DNA of 30,688 nucleotides from Candidatus Pelearchaeum sp. (GCA_015520425.1 WAQC01000142.1:1-30688); one strand, 5' to 3'. Shown: positions 15,895 to 24,417, counted from the first letter of the stretch. The notes: generated by a model not told the origin, from the letters alone. Numbers and translations: made by a program.

Positions 15895-16449
15895 ATGTCA
15901 GAGGCCTCTCAGAGGTTTGGGAGGCTTCGCGAATTAGAGCTTTTACGAAGAGATGCGGCGAAACAATTCTCCACACCAGCTAAGATACCTTTTCTCCCCT
16001 CACCTACACACATAGTTAGGCGTATGCTGGAGATAGCTGACGTTAGGCCTGGAGAGGTTGTATACGACCTGGGATGCGGAGATGCCCGTATGCTTATAGA
16101 GGCTGCGCGCCTCTTTGATGCGCGGGGTGTTGGGATAGAGCTCCAGCAAAGCCTAGTAACTAAGGCTAGGAGACGCGTGGATGAGCTTGAGCTTGGCGAG
16201 CGGATAAAGATAATGCAGGGCAATCTATTCCAAGCATCACTGAAGGATGCTGATGTTGTGGCGCTCTACCTAACACGCGACGCGCTAACTCGCCTACGGC
16301 CAATACTTGAGGCGGAGCTAAAACCTAATGCCCGCGTAGTAACTCATGACTTTAGAATACGTGGATGGAAGCCAATATACGTGGAGAAGATAGGCGACCA
16401 CAGAATATACCTATACAAACGCCCCATCAATATGATTGGAAAAGAATAA
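15895..16449 (+). CDS. Class I SAM methyltransferase, aKMT-like
   Basis: Rossmann-fold methyltransferase, 184 residues. Motif I VVYDLGCGDAR is at about 56-65, preceded by the PSPTHIVRRMLEIADV helix, and GVGIELQQSLV is motif II. The order and the PSP-x-x-V-x-x-ML lead-in resemble the small archaeal protein-lysine methyltransferase aKMT described from Sulfolobus, which broadly methylates chromatin and other proteins. Lysine specificity is inference. GGGGCGAG precedes the ATG, and an A/T element CTAATATAC lies about 50 bases upstream, diverging from the 5S promoter. Confidence 0.75.
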   Translation: MSEASQRFGRLRELELLRRDAAKQFSTPAKIPFLPSPTHIVRRMLEIADVRPGEVVYDLGCGDARMLIEAARLFDARGVGIELQQSLVTKARRRVDELELGERIKIMQGNLFQASLKDADVVALYLTRDALTRLRPILEAELKPNARVVTHDFRIRGWKPIYVEKIGDHRIYLYKRPINMIGKE

Positions 16450-16504
16450 GGATTTCCTAGTTAGGATATATTAGTCGTCGGAAAGGGGAAGGAGAGAAAC
16501 AGGC

Positions 16505-17452
16505 TTGGAAGTCCTATGCGCTCACTGCGGAGCATATAGTAAGATTGAGCGTATCTTTTGTCTAAGATGTAGAAGAAGGATAATCCCACTAACGCCTTAC
16601 GACATAACAATCAATGACTTCATACATCCACAAGACCAAGAAAACTTAGAAGTGCTAAAGGGCTCTCCACTCCTGTCATTCGCCGTCAAACAGGCTGTAA
16701 TTAACCGCCAATCCAAGAAGATGCGCGAGTGGCTTAGACGAAACGCAATTAGGGTAAAGCCGCTCAGCAAGATTGATACACTCATCAGAAACTGCGGAGA
16801 GATACTAGCTATACATATGCTGCCAGAGACGTATATTATTCCATCTAAGGATGTTAATGCATTCACGTTTGGAAGCGATGATAACCCCACTATGGCATTA
16901 ACCTCCGCCATGTTGAAAGTTCTGAACGAGCAGGAACTGCGTGCAGTCATAGGCCATGAGCTCGCCCATATCAAGAGCAAGCACCTGATTTACCACACAT
17001 TAGCAGAATCCCTGGCGCGGGGTGCTGGTATGTTAGCGTCATTCATCGGCTCAGGCCTATTATCGCTAACCATAGAACTACCAATACGGATGCTCCTCCT
17101 AGCATGGCACCGCGAGTCAGAGATATCAGCAGACAGAGCAAGCCTCCTAGTCGTGAAAGACCCAACAATAATAGAGTCGCTCATGCGCAAACTGATGCAA
17201 CACAGCAGAGAATCTGAAGACCCGCTAGAAGAGGACGAGATTGATGAATATTTCAAAACACATCCAAACTATGGACGAAGAATCAAAGAAGTACGGAAAT
17301 TTTATAACAGTAGAAAATACAGCGAAGCGATGGCGAAGCTTGAGAAAAGACTGGAGATAGCCGCCGCCTTAGCTCCAGCATGTAAGTTTTGTGGCGAACC
17401 AAAACACTGGCTAGATATATTCTGTCAGAAATGTGGAAAAAGCCAGCTATAA
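16505..17452 (+). CDS. M48-family zinc metalloprotease flanked by two zinc ribbons
   Basis: HtpX/Ste24-type peptidase, 315 residues. The active site is HELAH (151-155) with the third zinc ligand in ESEISADRA (Glu 206). Between them is a hydrophobic stretch, GMLASFIGSGLLSLTIELPI, that may sit in or on the membrane. Distinctive are two small zinc ribbons: Cys 5, 8, 19, 22 at the N-terminus and Cys 293, 296, 307, 310 at the very C-terminus. The usual N-terminal transmembrane helices of HtpX are missing. It starts at TTG 16505 behind GGAAGGAG; a TATA-like GGATATATTAG lies about 35 bases upstream. Confidence 0.85.
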   Translation: MEVLCAHCGAYSKIERIFCLRCRRRIIPLTPYDITINDFIHPQDQENLEVLKGSPLLSFAVKQAVINRQSKKMREWLRRNAIRVKPLSKIDTLIRNCGEILAIHMLPETYIIPSKDVNAFTFGSDDNPTMALTSAMLKVLNEQELRAVIGHELAHIKSKHLIYHTLAESLARGAGMLASFIGSGLLSLTIELPIRMLLLAWHRESEISADRASLLVVKDPTIIESLMRKLMQHSRESEDPLEEDEIDEYFKTHPNYGRRIKEVRKFYNSRKYSEAMAKLEKRLEIAAALAPACKFCGEPKHWLDIFCQKCGKSQL

Positions 17453-17454
17453 GG

Positions 17455-17480
17455 TTGTTTGATTAAAATAATTTTTGGAG
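17455..17480. terminator. T-run between convergent genes
   Basis: GATTAAAATAATTTTTGG provides a T5 run on the plus strand and T4 on the minus strand between the protease and ferredoxin stops. It is a plausible archaeal T-rich terminator in both directions, without a clear hairpin. Confidence 0.35.
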
Positions 17481-17512
17481 GCGAGATAAGTTGATGAAAC
17501 TTCCTCTGGTGT

Positions 17513-17938
<426 letters not shown>

Positions 17939-17967
17939 GCCTGCTCGTAGGATGGCTCAACGCCTCC

Positions 17968-17978
17968 ACTATATAAGT
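17968..17978 (-). promoter_or_regulatory. TATA box for the zinc ferredoxin gene
   Basis: The minus strand reads CTTATATAG, centred about 35 bases before the TTG start, implying a leader near ten bases and supporting that start. Confidence 0.45.
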
Positions 17979-18022
17979 TACAAGCCGCTAAACCTGCCCA
18001 GTGATATAACGCTGTATTGCTA

Positions 18023-19438
18023 TTATGAGAGGCTTAATTTCCCAGGGTTCATTATGTTATTCGGGTCTAGGGCTCTCTTTATCTGACGGAGGGCTTCCAG
18101 GCCATCTATCCCATGCTCACGCTCCATATACTTGGAGAGTCTCACGCCTACACCGTGGCAATATTCCATAGAGCCGCCCATATTATGGCAGAGCGCCATG
18201 AGCTCATCAAATGCTTCCAGCATCTCGCGGGCAGCCTCCGCGAAGCTTGGCTCTGGAAGCTTGACCATAACCATGGAGAAGAGTTCGGGTTGCTTCCAGA
18301 TGGAGCGGTCAAGTATCTTTATTCCCCGCTTCGCTAGTATTGGTGCGCTCTTCTCCCTATACGCCAGAACCCTGCTGGCTGGTAGGTAGATGTGGATGAA
18401 GTCAAGTAGAACCTCACCCAGCCATTCAGGAAATGTATCCTCGCGTATTATGCGCTCATACCTATACATTGGCTCGTGCCTAGTCTCCCAATATTCAACA
18501 GCCCAGGAATCATCTTTACGCCTGCCTCCAAACTGCTCACAGATACGCGATACCCGCTCCGCTACTGCCTCAACATATTCAGAGAAGCCCTCAACCATCA
18601 GAAAGAGATTGGCAGGATAGCTCCCCATAGGGTCTACAGGGCCATCACCCTCCTCACCATAATCAACCACTGTAGGCACTGCTCGGCTTTCATACATCTT
18701 CATTATAGCGTTAAAACCATCTGCGAATGTTTCAAACTCGTATCCAAGTAGCTTCTGGCGCTCAGGCTGGGGAAATACACGAAGCGTAGCCTTGGTTATT
18801 ATTCCAAGAGTTCCCTCCGCGCCTATGAAGAGCTGCGTCAGGCTGGGGCCTGTTGAGCTATCCTCGGCTGGCCGCGTTTCTATTTTAGCGCCCGTTGGGA
18901 GTACTACCTCAAGGCCCAAGACTTGTCGCCTTATAGAGCCGTAGCCCGCGGCGGTGTAGCCCATGCCGTTGGTTGATATGCTACCACCAAGCGTTGCACG
19001 GGGCCTGCTCCACGGGTCGTGGCCCAGCATAAGGCCTTTCTCCCTTAAAGCGGCGTCAAGCTCGCCTAGGGTAATGCCAGCCTCAGCGGTAACAGTCCTA
19101 TCTCTCACATTTATCTCTAGTATCTTATTCATTCTACTTAGGTTGATAACTATAGAATTAGTGAGCGACGCGGCTCCTCCCATTAAGCCAGTGCCACCAC
19201 CATAGGGAACTATCGGAACCCTATGCGTATTTGCTAGTTTTACTATCTCCTCCACCTCTTCCGCCGAGTAAGGCTTCACAACAACTATACTACGACCGCG
19301 CGATGGGAGGGTAAACGGCCTGAAACGCAGTAAAGCGTCGCGCGAGTATATCTTAGTTTCCTCGCCTGAAGTTACTACATTATCCTCCCCTACAATACTC
19401 GTCAAATCCCTAATAACCTGGCTACTTAATGTGCTCAT
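18023..19438 (-). CDS. FAD-linked oxidoreductase, GlcD/D-lactate dehydrogenase type
   Basis: Oxidises a 2-hydroxyacid such as D-lactate or glycolate, or a similar substrate. 471 residues from ATG 19438, chosen over a TTG ten codons earlier because GGTGA lies before it and the family sequence starts there. The FAD-binding loop is VPYGGGTGLMGG (about 78-88), followed by GHDPWSRPRATLGGSISTNGMGY. The C-terminal cap has the EYCHGVGVRLSKYM histidine motif and DPNNIMNPGK ending. The HGVG style also occurs in alkylglycerone-phosphate synthases, so the substrate is open. It is close to the flavoprotein gene upstream on the same strand. Confidence 0.87.
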   Translation of the reverse strand: MSTLSSQVIRDLTSIVGEDNVVTSGEETKIYSRDALLRFRPFTLPSRGRSIVVVKPYSAEEVEEIVKLANTHRVPIVPYGGGTGLMGGAASLTNSIVINLSRMNKILEINVRDRTVTAEAGITLGELDAALREKGLMLGHDPWSRPRATLGGSISTNGMGYTAAGYGSIRRQVLGLEVVLPTGAKIETRPAEDSSTGPSLTQLFIGAEGTLGIITKATLRVFPQPERQKLLGYEFETFADGFNAIMKMYESRAVPTVVDYGEEGDGPVDPMGSYPANLFLMVEGFSEYVEAVAERVSRICEQFGGRRKDDSWAVEYWETRHEPMYRYERIIREDTFPEWLGEVLLDFIHIYLPASRVLAYREKSAPILAKRGIKILDRSIWKQPELFSMVMVKLPEPSFAEAAREMLEAFDELMALCHNMGGSMEYCHGVGVRLSKYMEREHGIDGLEALRQIKRALDPNNIMNPGKLSLS

Positions 19439-19486
19439 GCCCAGCGTCACCCGCGCTAAGCTAAACAAAAACCTAAATCCAAATAC

Positions 19487-19888
19487 CTACCTTATCCCCC
19501 AACTAACCTTCTTTAAGGGAGTCACCGCTATAAACGGCGCTTCACCCTCATCCCACGGGTCGCGCCTAACCCAAGCGAAACGTTCATAGAAGATTGAATA
19601 CACACGTTTAAACTCAGGCCCCCTGTCTAAGAGTGTTGCCTCTCCCTCAATTAGTATTCCGCGATTAGGCTTATAGACATCTATAACAAGCGCAACCTTG
19701 TTGTTCTTCTGTACGTTCCTCACTTTTCGCGACTCATAATCTACTCCTATGTAGAATCTCCCATCCAAGAACACGTAATTAACGGGAACTACGTGCGGAC
19801 GGCAGTCTGGATATACTGTGGCTAGCCTACATAGGTCAAGGCTTTGGATGAACTTTAGTTCTTTCTCTGTAAATTTCACAGCGCACAT
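19487..19888 (-). CDS. PPOX-class F420/FMN-dependent oxidoreductase
   Basis: Split-barrel flavoprotein of 133 residues. RLATVYPDCRPHVVPVNYVFLDGRFYIG is the family's first pair of strands, and KVRNVQKNNKVALVIDV the cofactor-binding segment. Archaeal members often use F420, but cofactor choice cannot be read here. It precedes the GlcD-type gene on the same strand by about 50 bases and may share its transcript. Its start is head-to-head with the poly-proline membrane protein gene, 45 bases apart. Confidence 0.82.
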   Translation of the reverse strand: MCAVKFTEKELKFIQSLDLCRLATVYPDCRPHVVPVNYVFLDGRFYIGVDYESRKVRNVQKNNKVALVIDVYKPNRGILIEGEATLLDRGPEFKRVYSIFYERFAWVRRDPWDEGEAPFIAVTPLKKVSWGIR

Positions 19889-19933
19889 ACTATTTCCCCA
19901 CTCATCGCGGCGTTAAAACATTATGCGGGAAAG

Positions 19934-20302
19934 ATGCCTGTGTATACGGTGAGAATAAGCGGCGCAAAATCGTTAATTAGCAGTAGCTGTCTAAATCTCT
20001 CTAGAGAAAGATTGGCCTGGGATATTATCATAATTGCTGCTGTATTTATAGTCACGACACTCATAGCCCTACTTTATACGCGGTATTTCATCAAGAAGAT
20101 GGGTAGAAATATACCGCCTCCACCGCCCCCGCCTCCTCCACCGCCACAACAAACTGTGATAGTCTCTGTGGAAGACCTAAGAAATCTCCCGCAACCTCCA
20201 AGCCCTAAACTAGGTGCTCAAGTCATGGAGCTTCGTGAGCGCGTCAGGAATATGGAGGAGAGAGTAAAGAAGATTTTGGAGGAGGTTGATGAGATTGCAT
20301 AA
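19934..20302 (+). CDS. Single-pass membrane protein with poly-proline tract and coiled coil
   Basis: I do not recognise a family. From ATG 19934 the protein has 122 residues: a polar N-terminus, one strong membrane helix (WDIIIIAAVFIVTTLIALLY, about 29-48), basic residues KKMGRN that suggest the C-terminal side is cytoplasmic, eleven consecutive prolines at 20114-20146, a short linker, and a charged heptad-like helix (VMELRERVRNMEERVKKILEEV). A TTG near 20009 just before the helix could be the true start. The last codons overlap rpiA, which suggests coupled translation. A scaffold or tether role is a guess from shape. Confidence 0.6.
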   Translation: MPVYTVRISGAKSLISSSCLNLSRERLAWDIIIIAAVFIVTTLIALLYTRYFIKKMGRNIPPPPPPPPPPPQQTVIVSVEDLRNLPQPPSPKLGAQVMELRERVRNMEERVKKILEEVDEIA

Positions 20303-20996
20303 GAATAATGCAACTGTTCAAGAAGCGCGTCGCGCAGCCATAATGAGGGCGCTTGAGGAGATTAAAGATGGAATGGTATTAGGTCTGGGAAGCGGCACTA
20401 CCGTTGCGCAGCTAATAGAAGAGTTGGGTAAGATAGTTCGCGGAAAAGGGTTGAGAATCTCGGTAATCCCCAGCTCATACCAAAGCTACCATAAGGCGAT
20501 TGAGCAGGGACTAAAGATAACGTGGCTTGATGAGAATCCAAACCCAGACTTGGTGATAGACAGCTTTGACCAAGTAGATTCTTCTGGCAACGCTATCAAA
20601 GGAGGTGGGGCGGCACTCATGCGTGAAAAGATACTATGCGCAGCCTCGCGACGCGTTATACTCGTAGGTGATGAGAAGAAGCTTGTCGCAAATCTAAACA
20701 TGCCAGTACCTGTTGAGGTCCTCCCTTTTGCTAAAGAGTTCGTAATGCAGTATCTTCGTAAAATAGGCGGTAACCCAAAGCTAAGGGAAGGTACTGGAAA
20801 AGTGGGGCCAATAATAACTGATAACGGAAATATGTTAATAGACGTTAATTTTGGAGTGATTAATGACCCAGAAGGGTTAGACACCCGCTTACATCGCATA
20901 CCTGGTTTGTTGGAGACGGGTATATTCGTTGGGATGGCGCATCGCATAATAATAGGAAAATCTGATGGTAATGTCAGAGAGATTTTACAAAAATAA
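20289..20996 (+). CDS. rpiA: Ribose-5-phosphate isomerase A
   Basis: Interconverts ribose-5-phosphate and ribulose-5-phosphate. 235 residues from ATG 20289; a TTG directly before it is also in frame. GLGSGTTV is the phosphate loop, DSFDQVD holds the two catalytic aspartates (the usual bacterial motif is DGADE), and IKGGGAALMREK contains the catalytic Lys and Glu. VDVNFGVI closes the fold. GGAGGAGG just before the start lies inside the upstream gene. It can receive ribose-5-phosphate made by the nucleoside island 11 kb away. Confidence 0.93.
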   Translation: MRLHKNNATVQEARRAAIMRALEEIKDGMVLGLGSGTTVAQLIEELGKIVRGKGLRISVIPSSYQSYHKAIEQGLKITWLDENPNPDLVIDSFDQVDSSGNAIKGGGAALMREKILCAASRRVILVGDEKKLVANLNMPVPVEVLPFAKEFVMQYLRKIGGNPKLREGTGKVGPIITDNGNMLIDVNFGVINDPEGLDTRLHRIPGLLETGIFVGMAHRIIIGKSDGNVREILQK

Positions 20997-21030
20997 TTTT
21001 AGGGAATTAAAGGTTCTTGTTTTTGGTTGT
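20988..21030. terminator. T-rich bidirectional termination region
   Basis: After rpiA the plus strand reads TTCTTGTTTTTGGTTG, and the minus strand has ATTATTTTTG downstream of the small Cys-rich gene. Both are plausible archaeal T-rich terminators between convergent genes. Confidence 0.4.
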
Positions 21031-21198
21031 TTAGAGCTTTGACAGCTCGCCAGATAGTATCTTATCTACGAGGGCGTTCCACTCCTCTTTCTTGAGGACG
21101 CAGAGGTTGCCCTCCTCACCTATCTGGACGCTGTCTTGCTCTACGACAACCATCGGGCAGCATCCGCCGCTACCGCATAGGAAGACTGTTTTGGCCAT
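21031..21198 (-). CDS. 55-residue Cys-rich protein
   Basis: A short but well-formed gene. It starts ATG 21198 with AGGTGAAG four bases before it. The protein begins MAKTVFLCGSGGCCPMVVVE, with three clustered cysteines (8, 13, 14) and a fourth at residue 33. The middle is polar, VQIGEEGNLCVLKKEEWNAL, and the end is an amphipathic helix. The C-G-S-G-G-C-C-P loop looks suited to metal or Fe-S binding or redox chemistry, but that is inference. A TTATTAAT element lies 33-42 bases upstream. It stands alone between convergent rpiA and the HAD gene. I do not know a named family. Confidence 0.72.
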   Translation of the reverse strand: MAKTVFLCGSGGCCPMVVVEQDSVQIGEEGNLCVLKKEEWNALVDKILSGELSKL

Positions 21199-21286
21199 CT
21201 ACTTCACCTGCCAAGATAAAGGGATTACGCGTATTAATAAGTTGTTTCGTTAAACTGTTAAAGAACGGCCCAAGGGTCCTTTTCTG

Positions 21287-21976
21287 CTAGGAGCGCAGAA
21301 TCCCCACCAATTCTTCAAAATCTCTAACTATACTGTCTGGTTTTTGGTCAAATTCATCAAATACTGATGACTGTCTATTTACCCAGACGGTCTTAAGGCC
21401 ATATGACTTGGAGCCTATAGCGTCAAATGGGGAGCCTGCGACATGCATAATCTCTTCTGGCCTAAGGCTCCATCTCCTCACGGCCTGCTCATATATTGCT
21501 GGGTGTGGCTTGTAGACGCCTACATTCTCGGCTGAGAAGATGGCGTCAAACCTAACGTCAAGACGCCTTACTAAGCTCTCTAGCATGTCGTTATCACCGT
21601 TAGAGAGGGGCGCAAGCATATACCCCATCTCACGAAGCCTACGCAACGCTGGGATGACATCAGGAAACGGCTTTAACTCATACCATGCCGAGATAAGCTC
21701 AGAGAAAGCATTGGATGAAAAGCTAATGGCAAATGCCTTAACAGTATACCGCAACGCTCTCTCAGTTATCTCGCGAAAGCTCATCCACCCCTTGCCAAGC
21801 ATCGTGTTTATTTGAGTGTAGGATAGTTGCTTGGTACGCCATACAGTCATGAAGCTCTCCACATTAACTGCAGCGCCAGATTCTCTTAGGATTGACTCAA
21901 CACGCGGAATAAGGCTGCCATGCCAGTCAAATAGTGTGCCAAACACGTCAAATGTTATTCCCTTAACTCCAGCCAT
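21287..21976 (-). CDS. HAD-superfamily hydrolase, type II haloacid-dehalogenase-like
   Basis: 229 residues with the complete HAD core. The nucleophile is Asp 10 in ITFDVFGTLFDW; WRTKQLSYTQI matches the cap-domain Arg segment of L-2-haloacid dehalogenases; LSNGD is motif II; YKPHPAIYE gives the motif III lysine; VAGSPFDAIGSKSYG is motif IV. The dehalogenase Ser-x-Asn of motif IV is Ser-Pro here, so phosphatase activity on a small metabolite is at least as likely. It lies 41 bases after the zinc-ribbon membrane protein on the same strand. Confidence 0.85.
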   Translation of the reverse strand: MAGVKGITFDVFGTLFDWHGSLIPRVESILRESGAAVNVESFMTVWRTKQLSYTQINTMLGKGWMSFREITERALRYTVKAFAISFSSNAFSELISAWYELKPFPDVIPALRRLREMGYMLAPLSNGDNDMLESLVRRLDVRFDAIFSAENVGVYKPHPAIYEQAVRRWSLRPEEIMHVAGSPFDAIGSKSYGLKTVWVNRQSSVFDEFDQKPDSIVRDFEELVGILRS

Positions 21977-22017
21977 ACGATATTATAGAAAATCGTGAAG
22001 ATAGATAAAATATTCCT

Positions 22018-22569
22018 TTAATGTTGCTCTCTGCTTTTTTCGGACCCCCAGCCAGAGTACTCTGGCATATTACGGGCGTCTTCCATCTTCTCTTGATGAG
22101 CTCTTATCGCTTGTGAATGTTTATGGAATAGTAGCGCTCCTAAGAACCATAGGGAAGCCAGCGCTGTGGGTATAATGGCTGCGAATCCATGAATGGGTAT
22201 TGATGCAACCCCGTAAGCAGTCCCTGCAACACCCACAACCATCGCCGCCCACACTCCGCCTGTTGTTCCTAGAAATAGAAATAAGGCAAGCAACAAAAAT
22301 AAGATATAGGCGACTACCTCTGGAATGAGCGTGAATGATATCATGAGATTTATGAGCGTAGGCGATGATGGGGTGAGGAAACTGAAGAAAGTGTAGCCTA
22401 TGATGAGAAGTACCCCATATTCGCGGGCGGTAAAGATTTTTCGCCCCTCGCGAGGCGTCTCAACCAACGTAAGGGTGTATTCAGATTGACAGTTGGGGCA
22501 TACAGCTTTCCAAGCCTGTAAGTAATACTCAGCCCCACACTCGGAGCACACGAACCTATGCCTCTCCAT
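22018..22569 (-). CDS. Zinc-ribbon multi-pass membrane protein
   Basis: 183 residues, no family recognised. The N-terminus is a zinc ribbon, CSECG and CPNCQ (Cys 8, 11, 24, 27). Four or five hydrophobic helices follow between about residues 50 and 150, including YILFLLLALFLFLGTTGG. The C-terminal 35 residues are polar and charged, with HKHSQAIRAHQEKMEDARN. Cytoplasmic zinc ribbons joined to helices are common in archaeal proteins of unknown role. It precedes the HAD gene and is divergent from thioredoxin reductase. Confidence 0.75.
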   Translation of the reverse strand: MERHRFVCSECGAEYYLQAWKAVCPNCQSEYTLTLVETPREGRKIFTAREYGVLLIIGYTFFSFLTPSSPTLINLMISFTLIPEVVAYILFLLLALFLFLGTTGGVWAAMVVGVAGTAYGVASIPIHGFAAIIPTALASLWFLGALLFHKHSQAIRAHQEKMEDARNMPEYSGWGSEKSREQH

Positions 22570-22627
22570 ATCAAGCCACCAGAGCCCAGCATGTCATAAT
22601 ATATGTTGCTTAGTTATTCAATCCATT

Positions 22628-22637
22628 GTTTAAATAC
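22628..22637 (+). promoter_or_regulatory. TATA box for trxB
   Basis: TTTAAATA is centred 30 bases before ATG 22663, which supports that start over an open frame extending upstream to 22603. Confidence 0.5.
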
Positions 22638-22662
22638 GCCTAAATGCATACCATTATCCAAT

Positions 22663-23625
22663 ATGAGTGAGTACGACGTTATAATCATAGGAAGCGGCCC
22701 TGCAGGCTACACTGCCGCAATATACACGTGCCGCGCAAATCTAAAGACCTTGATAATAGCTGGGATAGAGAGCGGCGGCCAGCTCATGCTCACACGCGAG
22801 GTTGAGAACTATCCTGGTTTCCCTGAGGGGGTGCTTGGGCCAGACCTGATGGAGCGTATGAGGCAGCAGGCAGAGAATATGGGCGCCGAAATAATCTACG
22901 AGGATGCCACTGCAGTGGATTTTAAAAGCTATCCATTGAAAGTGTTTGTGGAAGACAGGGAATATGTGGCTAAGGCTGTGATAATCGCAACAGGCGCCTC
23001 CCCCAAATGGCTTGGTCTAGAGTCTGAGAAACGCCTCTTAGGCAGGGGGGTCTCTAGCTGTGCTACCTGCGATGGACCATTATTCAAGGGAGCTAACAAT
23101 GTTGTGGTGGTCGGAGGCGGAGACGCTGCTATGGAATACGCCCTCTACCTCGCTAATCTAGTCAATAAAGTTACAGTAGTCCACCGCCGTGATAAGCTTC
23201 GCGCATCTAAAGTCATGCAAGAGAGAGCCTTCTCTAATCCTAAGATAGAGTTCATCTGGAATAGCGTGGTAAGCGATATACTGGGTGAAAACCGTGTTGA
23301 GGGTGTTAAGGTGAAGAATATACAGAATGGCGAGGAGAGTGTTATAAAATGCGAGGCTATCTTTATCGCCATAGGCCATAAACCAAATACTGACATATTC
23401 AAGGGACAGGTTGAACTGGATGAAATCGGATATGTAAAGCTACATAATGGTATGGAGACGAGTGTTAGAGGCGTATTTGCCGCTGGTGATGTCCATGACT
23501 ATAAGTATAGACAGGCCATTACCGCCGCTGGCTACGGATGTATGGCAGCTATGGAGGCTATCAGGTTTATTGAGGAGGGAATACCAGAAAAGCTAGCTGA
23601 GGCTCGCCAAGCACACACGGCATAA
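22663..23625 (+). CDS. trxB: Thioredoxin reductase
   Basis: FAD- and nucleotide-binding disulphide reductase, 320 residues. FAD motif GSGPAGYTAAIY (10-21), redox site CATC (Cys 133, 136) in SSCATCDGPLF, second dinucleotide motif GGGDAAMEYALYLANL, and the FAD-closing TSVRGVFAAGDVHD. The start at ATG 22663 is set by the FAD motif close to the N-terminus and by the TATA spacing. In the second dinucleotide domain HRRDKLRAS retains the basic residues that usually go with NADPH. An EthD-like gene follows 33 bases later. Confidence 0.93.
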   Translation: MSEYDVIIIGSGPAGYTAAIYTCRANLKTLIIAGIESGGQLMLTREVENYPGFPEGVLGPDLMERMRQQAENMGAEIIYEDATAVDFKSYPLKVFVEDREYVAKAVIIATGASPKWLGLESEKRLLGRGVSSCATCDGPLFKGANNVVVVGGGDAAMEYALYLANLVNKVTVVHRRDKLRASKVMQERAFSNPKIEFIWNSVVSDILGENRVEGVKVKNIQNGEESVIKCEAIFIAIGHKPNTDIFKGQVELDEIGYVKLHNGMETSVRGVFAAGDVHDYKYRQAITAAGYGCMAAMEAIRFIEEGIPEKLAEARQAHTA

Positions 23626-23658
23626 GAATACCATAGGAAAGATACTCGGTGATGATAT

Positions 23659-23961
23659 GTGGTTAAGGTTATGTACCTACTAAAGAAGAAGCAAAACCTT
23701 AGCTTGGAAGACTTCAAAAATTACTGGCTCACAAAACATGTTCCTATAGTGCTTAAACTGCCGAATCTTCGCCGCTATGTAGTTAGCGTCAGCATTGATG
23801 AGCGCTCTGAATTCGCTGGGGTGGCTGAGCTCTGGTTTGAAAATCGCGAAGAGATGCGCGCAGCTCTAAAATCTGATGTAGGTAAGGAAATGGTTTCAGA
23901 TGCTTCCAACTTCGTGGAGAGCGCCATAATGCTCGTTGTGGAGGAGAATGTTATCCGCTAA
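23659..23961 (+). CDS. EthD-like dimeric alpha/beta-barrel protein
   Basis: 100 residues. VKVMYLLKKKQNLSLEDFKN and YWLTKHVPIVLKLPNLRRYV match the EthD family pattern (FxxYWxxxHxPLxxxLPgLrrY), small ferredoxin-fold proteins linked to degradation of ethers and other compounds; their chemistry is poorly defined. It starts at GTG 23659 after GGTGATGA at 23649-23656. It is the second gene after trxB, and its stop overlaps the Rieske gene's stop on the other strand by four bases. Confidence 0.78.
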   Translation: MVKVMYLLKKKQNLSLEDFKNYWLTKHVPIVLKLPNLRRYVVSVSIDERSEFAGVAELWFENREEMRAALKSDVGKEMVSDASNFVESAIMLVVEENVIR

Positions 23962-24266
23962 ACCTCTACAAAGACTTCCTGCTCTCTAATCACTACCTTG
24001 TAGGTTTTTAACGGCCTAGTGGCTGGTGGATTTAGAACCTCACCGCTATCAAGCCTAAACCTTGATAGATGAACTGGGCATGTTATCGTATCCCCAATAA
24101 CTATGCCACTCGCCATCTCGGCGTCCTCATGCGTGCATATATTTGATATGGCATATATCTTGCCTTCATGGTTTAGAACGAGTATGCTCTCCCCCTCAAC
24201 CTCCACAATTACACGCTCTCCTTCTGGAAGTTCTGACAATGAACATACCCGTACAAGCCTCGCCAT
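23958..24266 (-). CDS. Rieske-type [2Fe-2S] ferredoxin
   Basis: 102 residues, soluble, in the size class of dioxygenase Rieske ferredoxins. Cluster ligands are CTH (Cys 44, His 46) in NICTHEDAEM and CPVH (Cys 63, His 66) in TCPVHLSRFRLDSGE. No signal or membrane anchor. It could deliver electrons to an oxygenase or reductase; no such partner lies beside it, but the EthD-like protein and thioredoxin reductase are the immediate neighbours. Confidence 0.92.
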   Translation of the reverse strand: MARLVRVCSLSELPEGERVIVEVEGESILVLNHEGKIYAISNICTHEDAEMASGIVIGDTITCPVHLSRFRLDSGEVLNPPATRPLKTYKVVIREQEVFVEV

Positions 24267-24417
24267 TCCAAAACCCTTAACGGTCCTCTAGTATTTGAGG
24301 GCGAAAGCTGAACCGATTTAGCGTATTATTCTTAAGGATTATTAGTATATCTATTTTTATACGAATAGGCTTATATGGATGTATAAGAGCTTCGTTGAAG
24401 ATGTGTGAGCCGACGGC

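Noticed and set aside
22603..22662. Upstream extension of thioredoxin reductase by 20 codons
   Set aside because: The FAD motif should be near the N-terminus and a TATA box lies in the extension, so ATG 22663 is preferred.
24324..24344. Imperfect palindrome around CTTAAG in the Rieske/lysX divergent region
   Set aside because: The arms match at only about seven of ten positions and the region is A/T-rich, so chance is a fair explanation; no regulator can be named.
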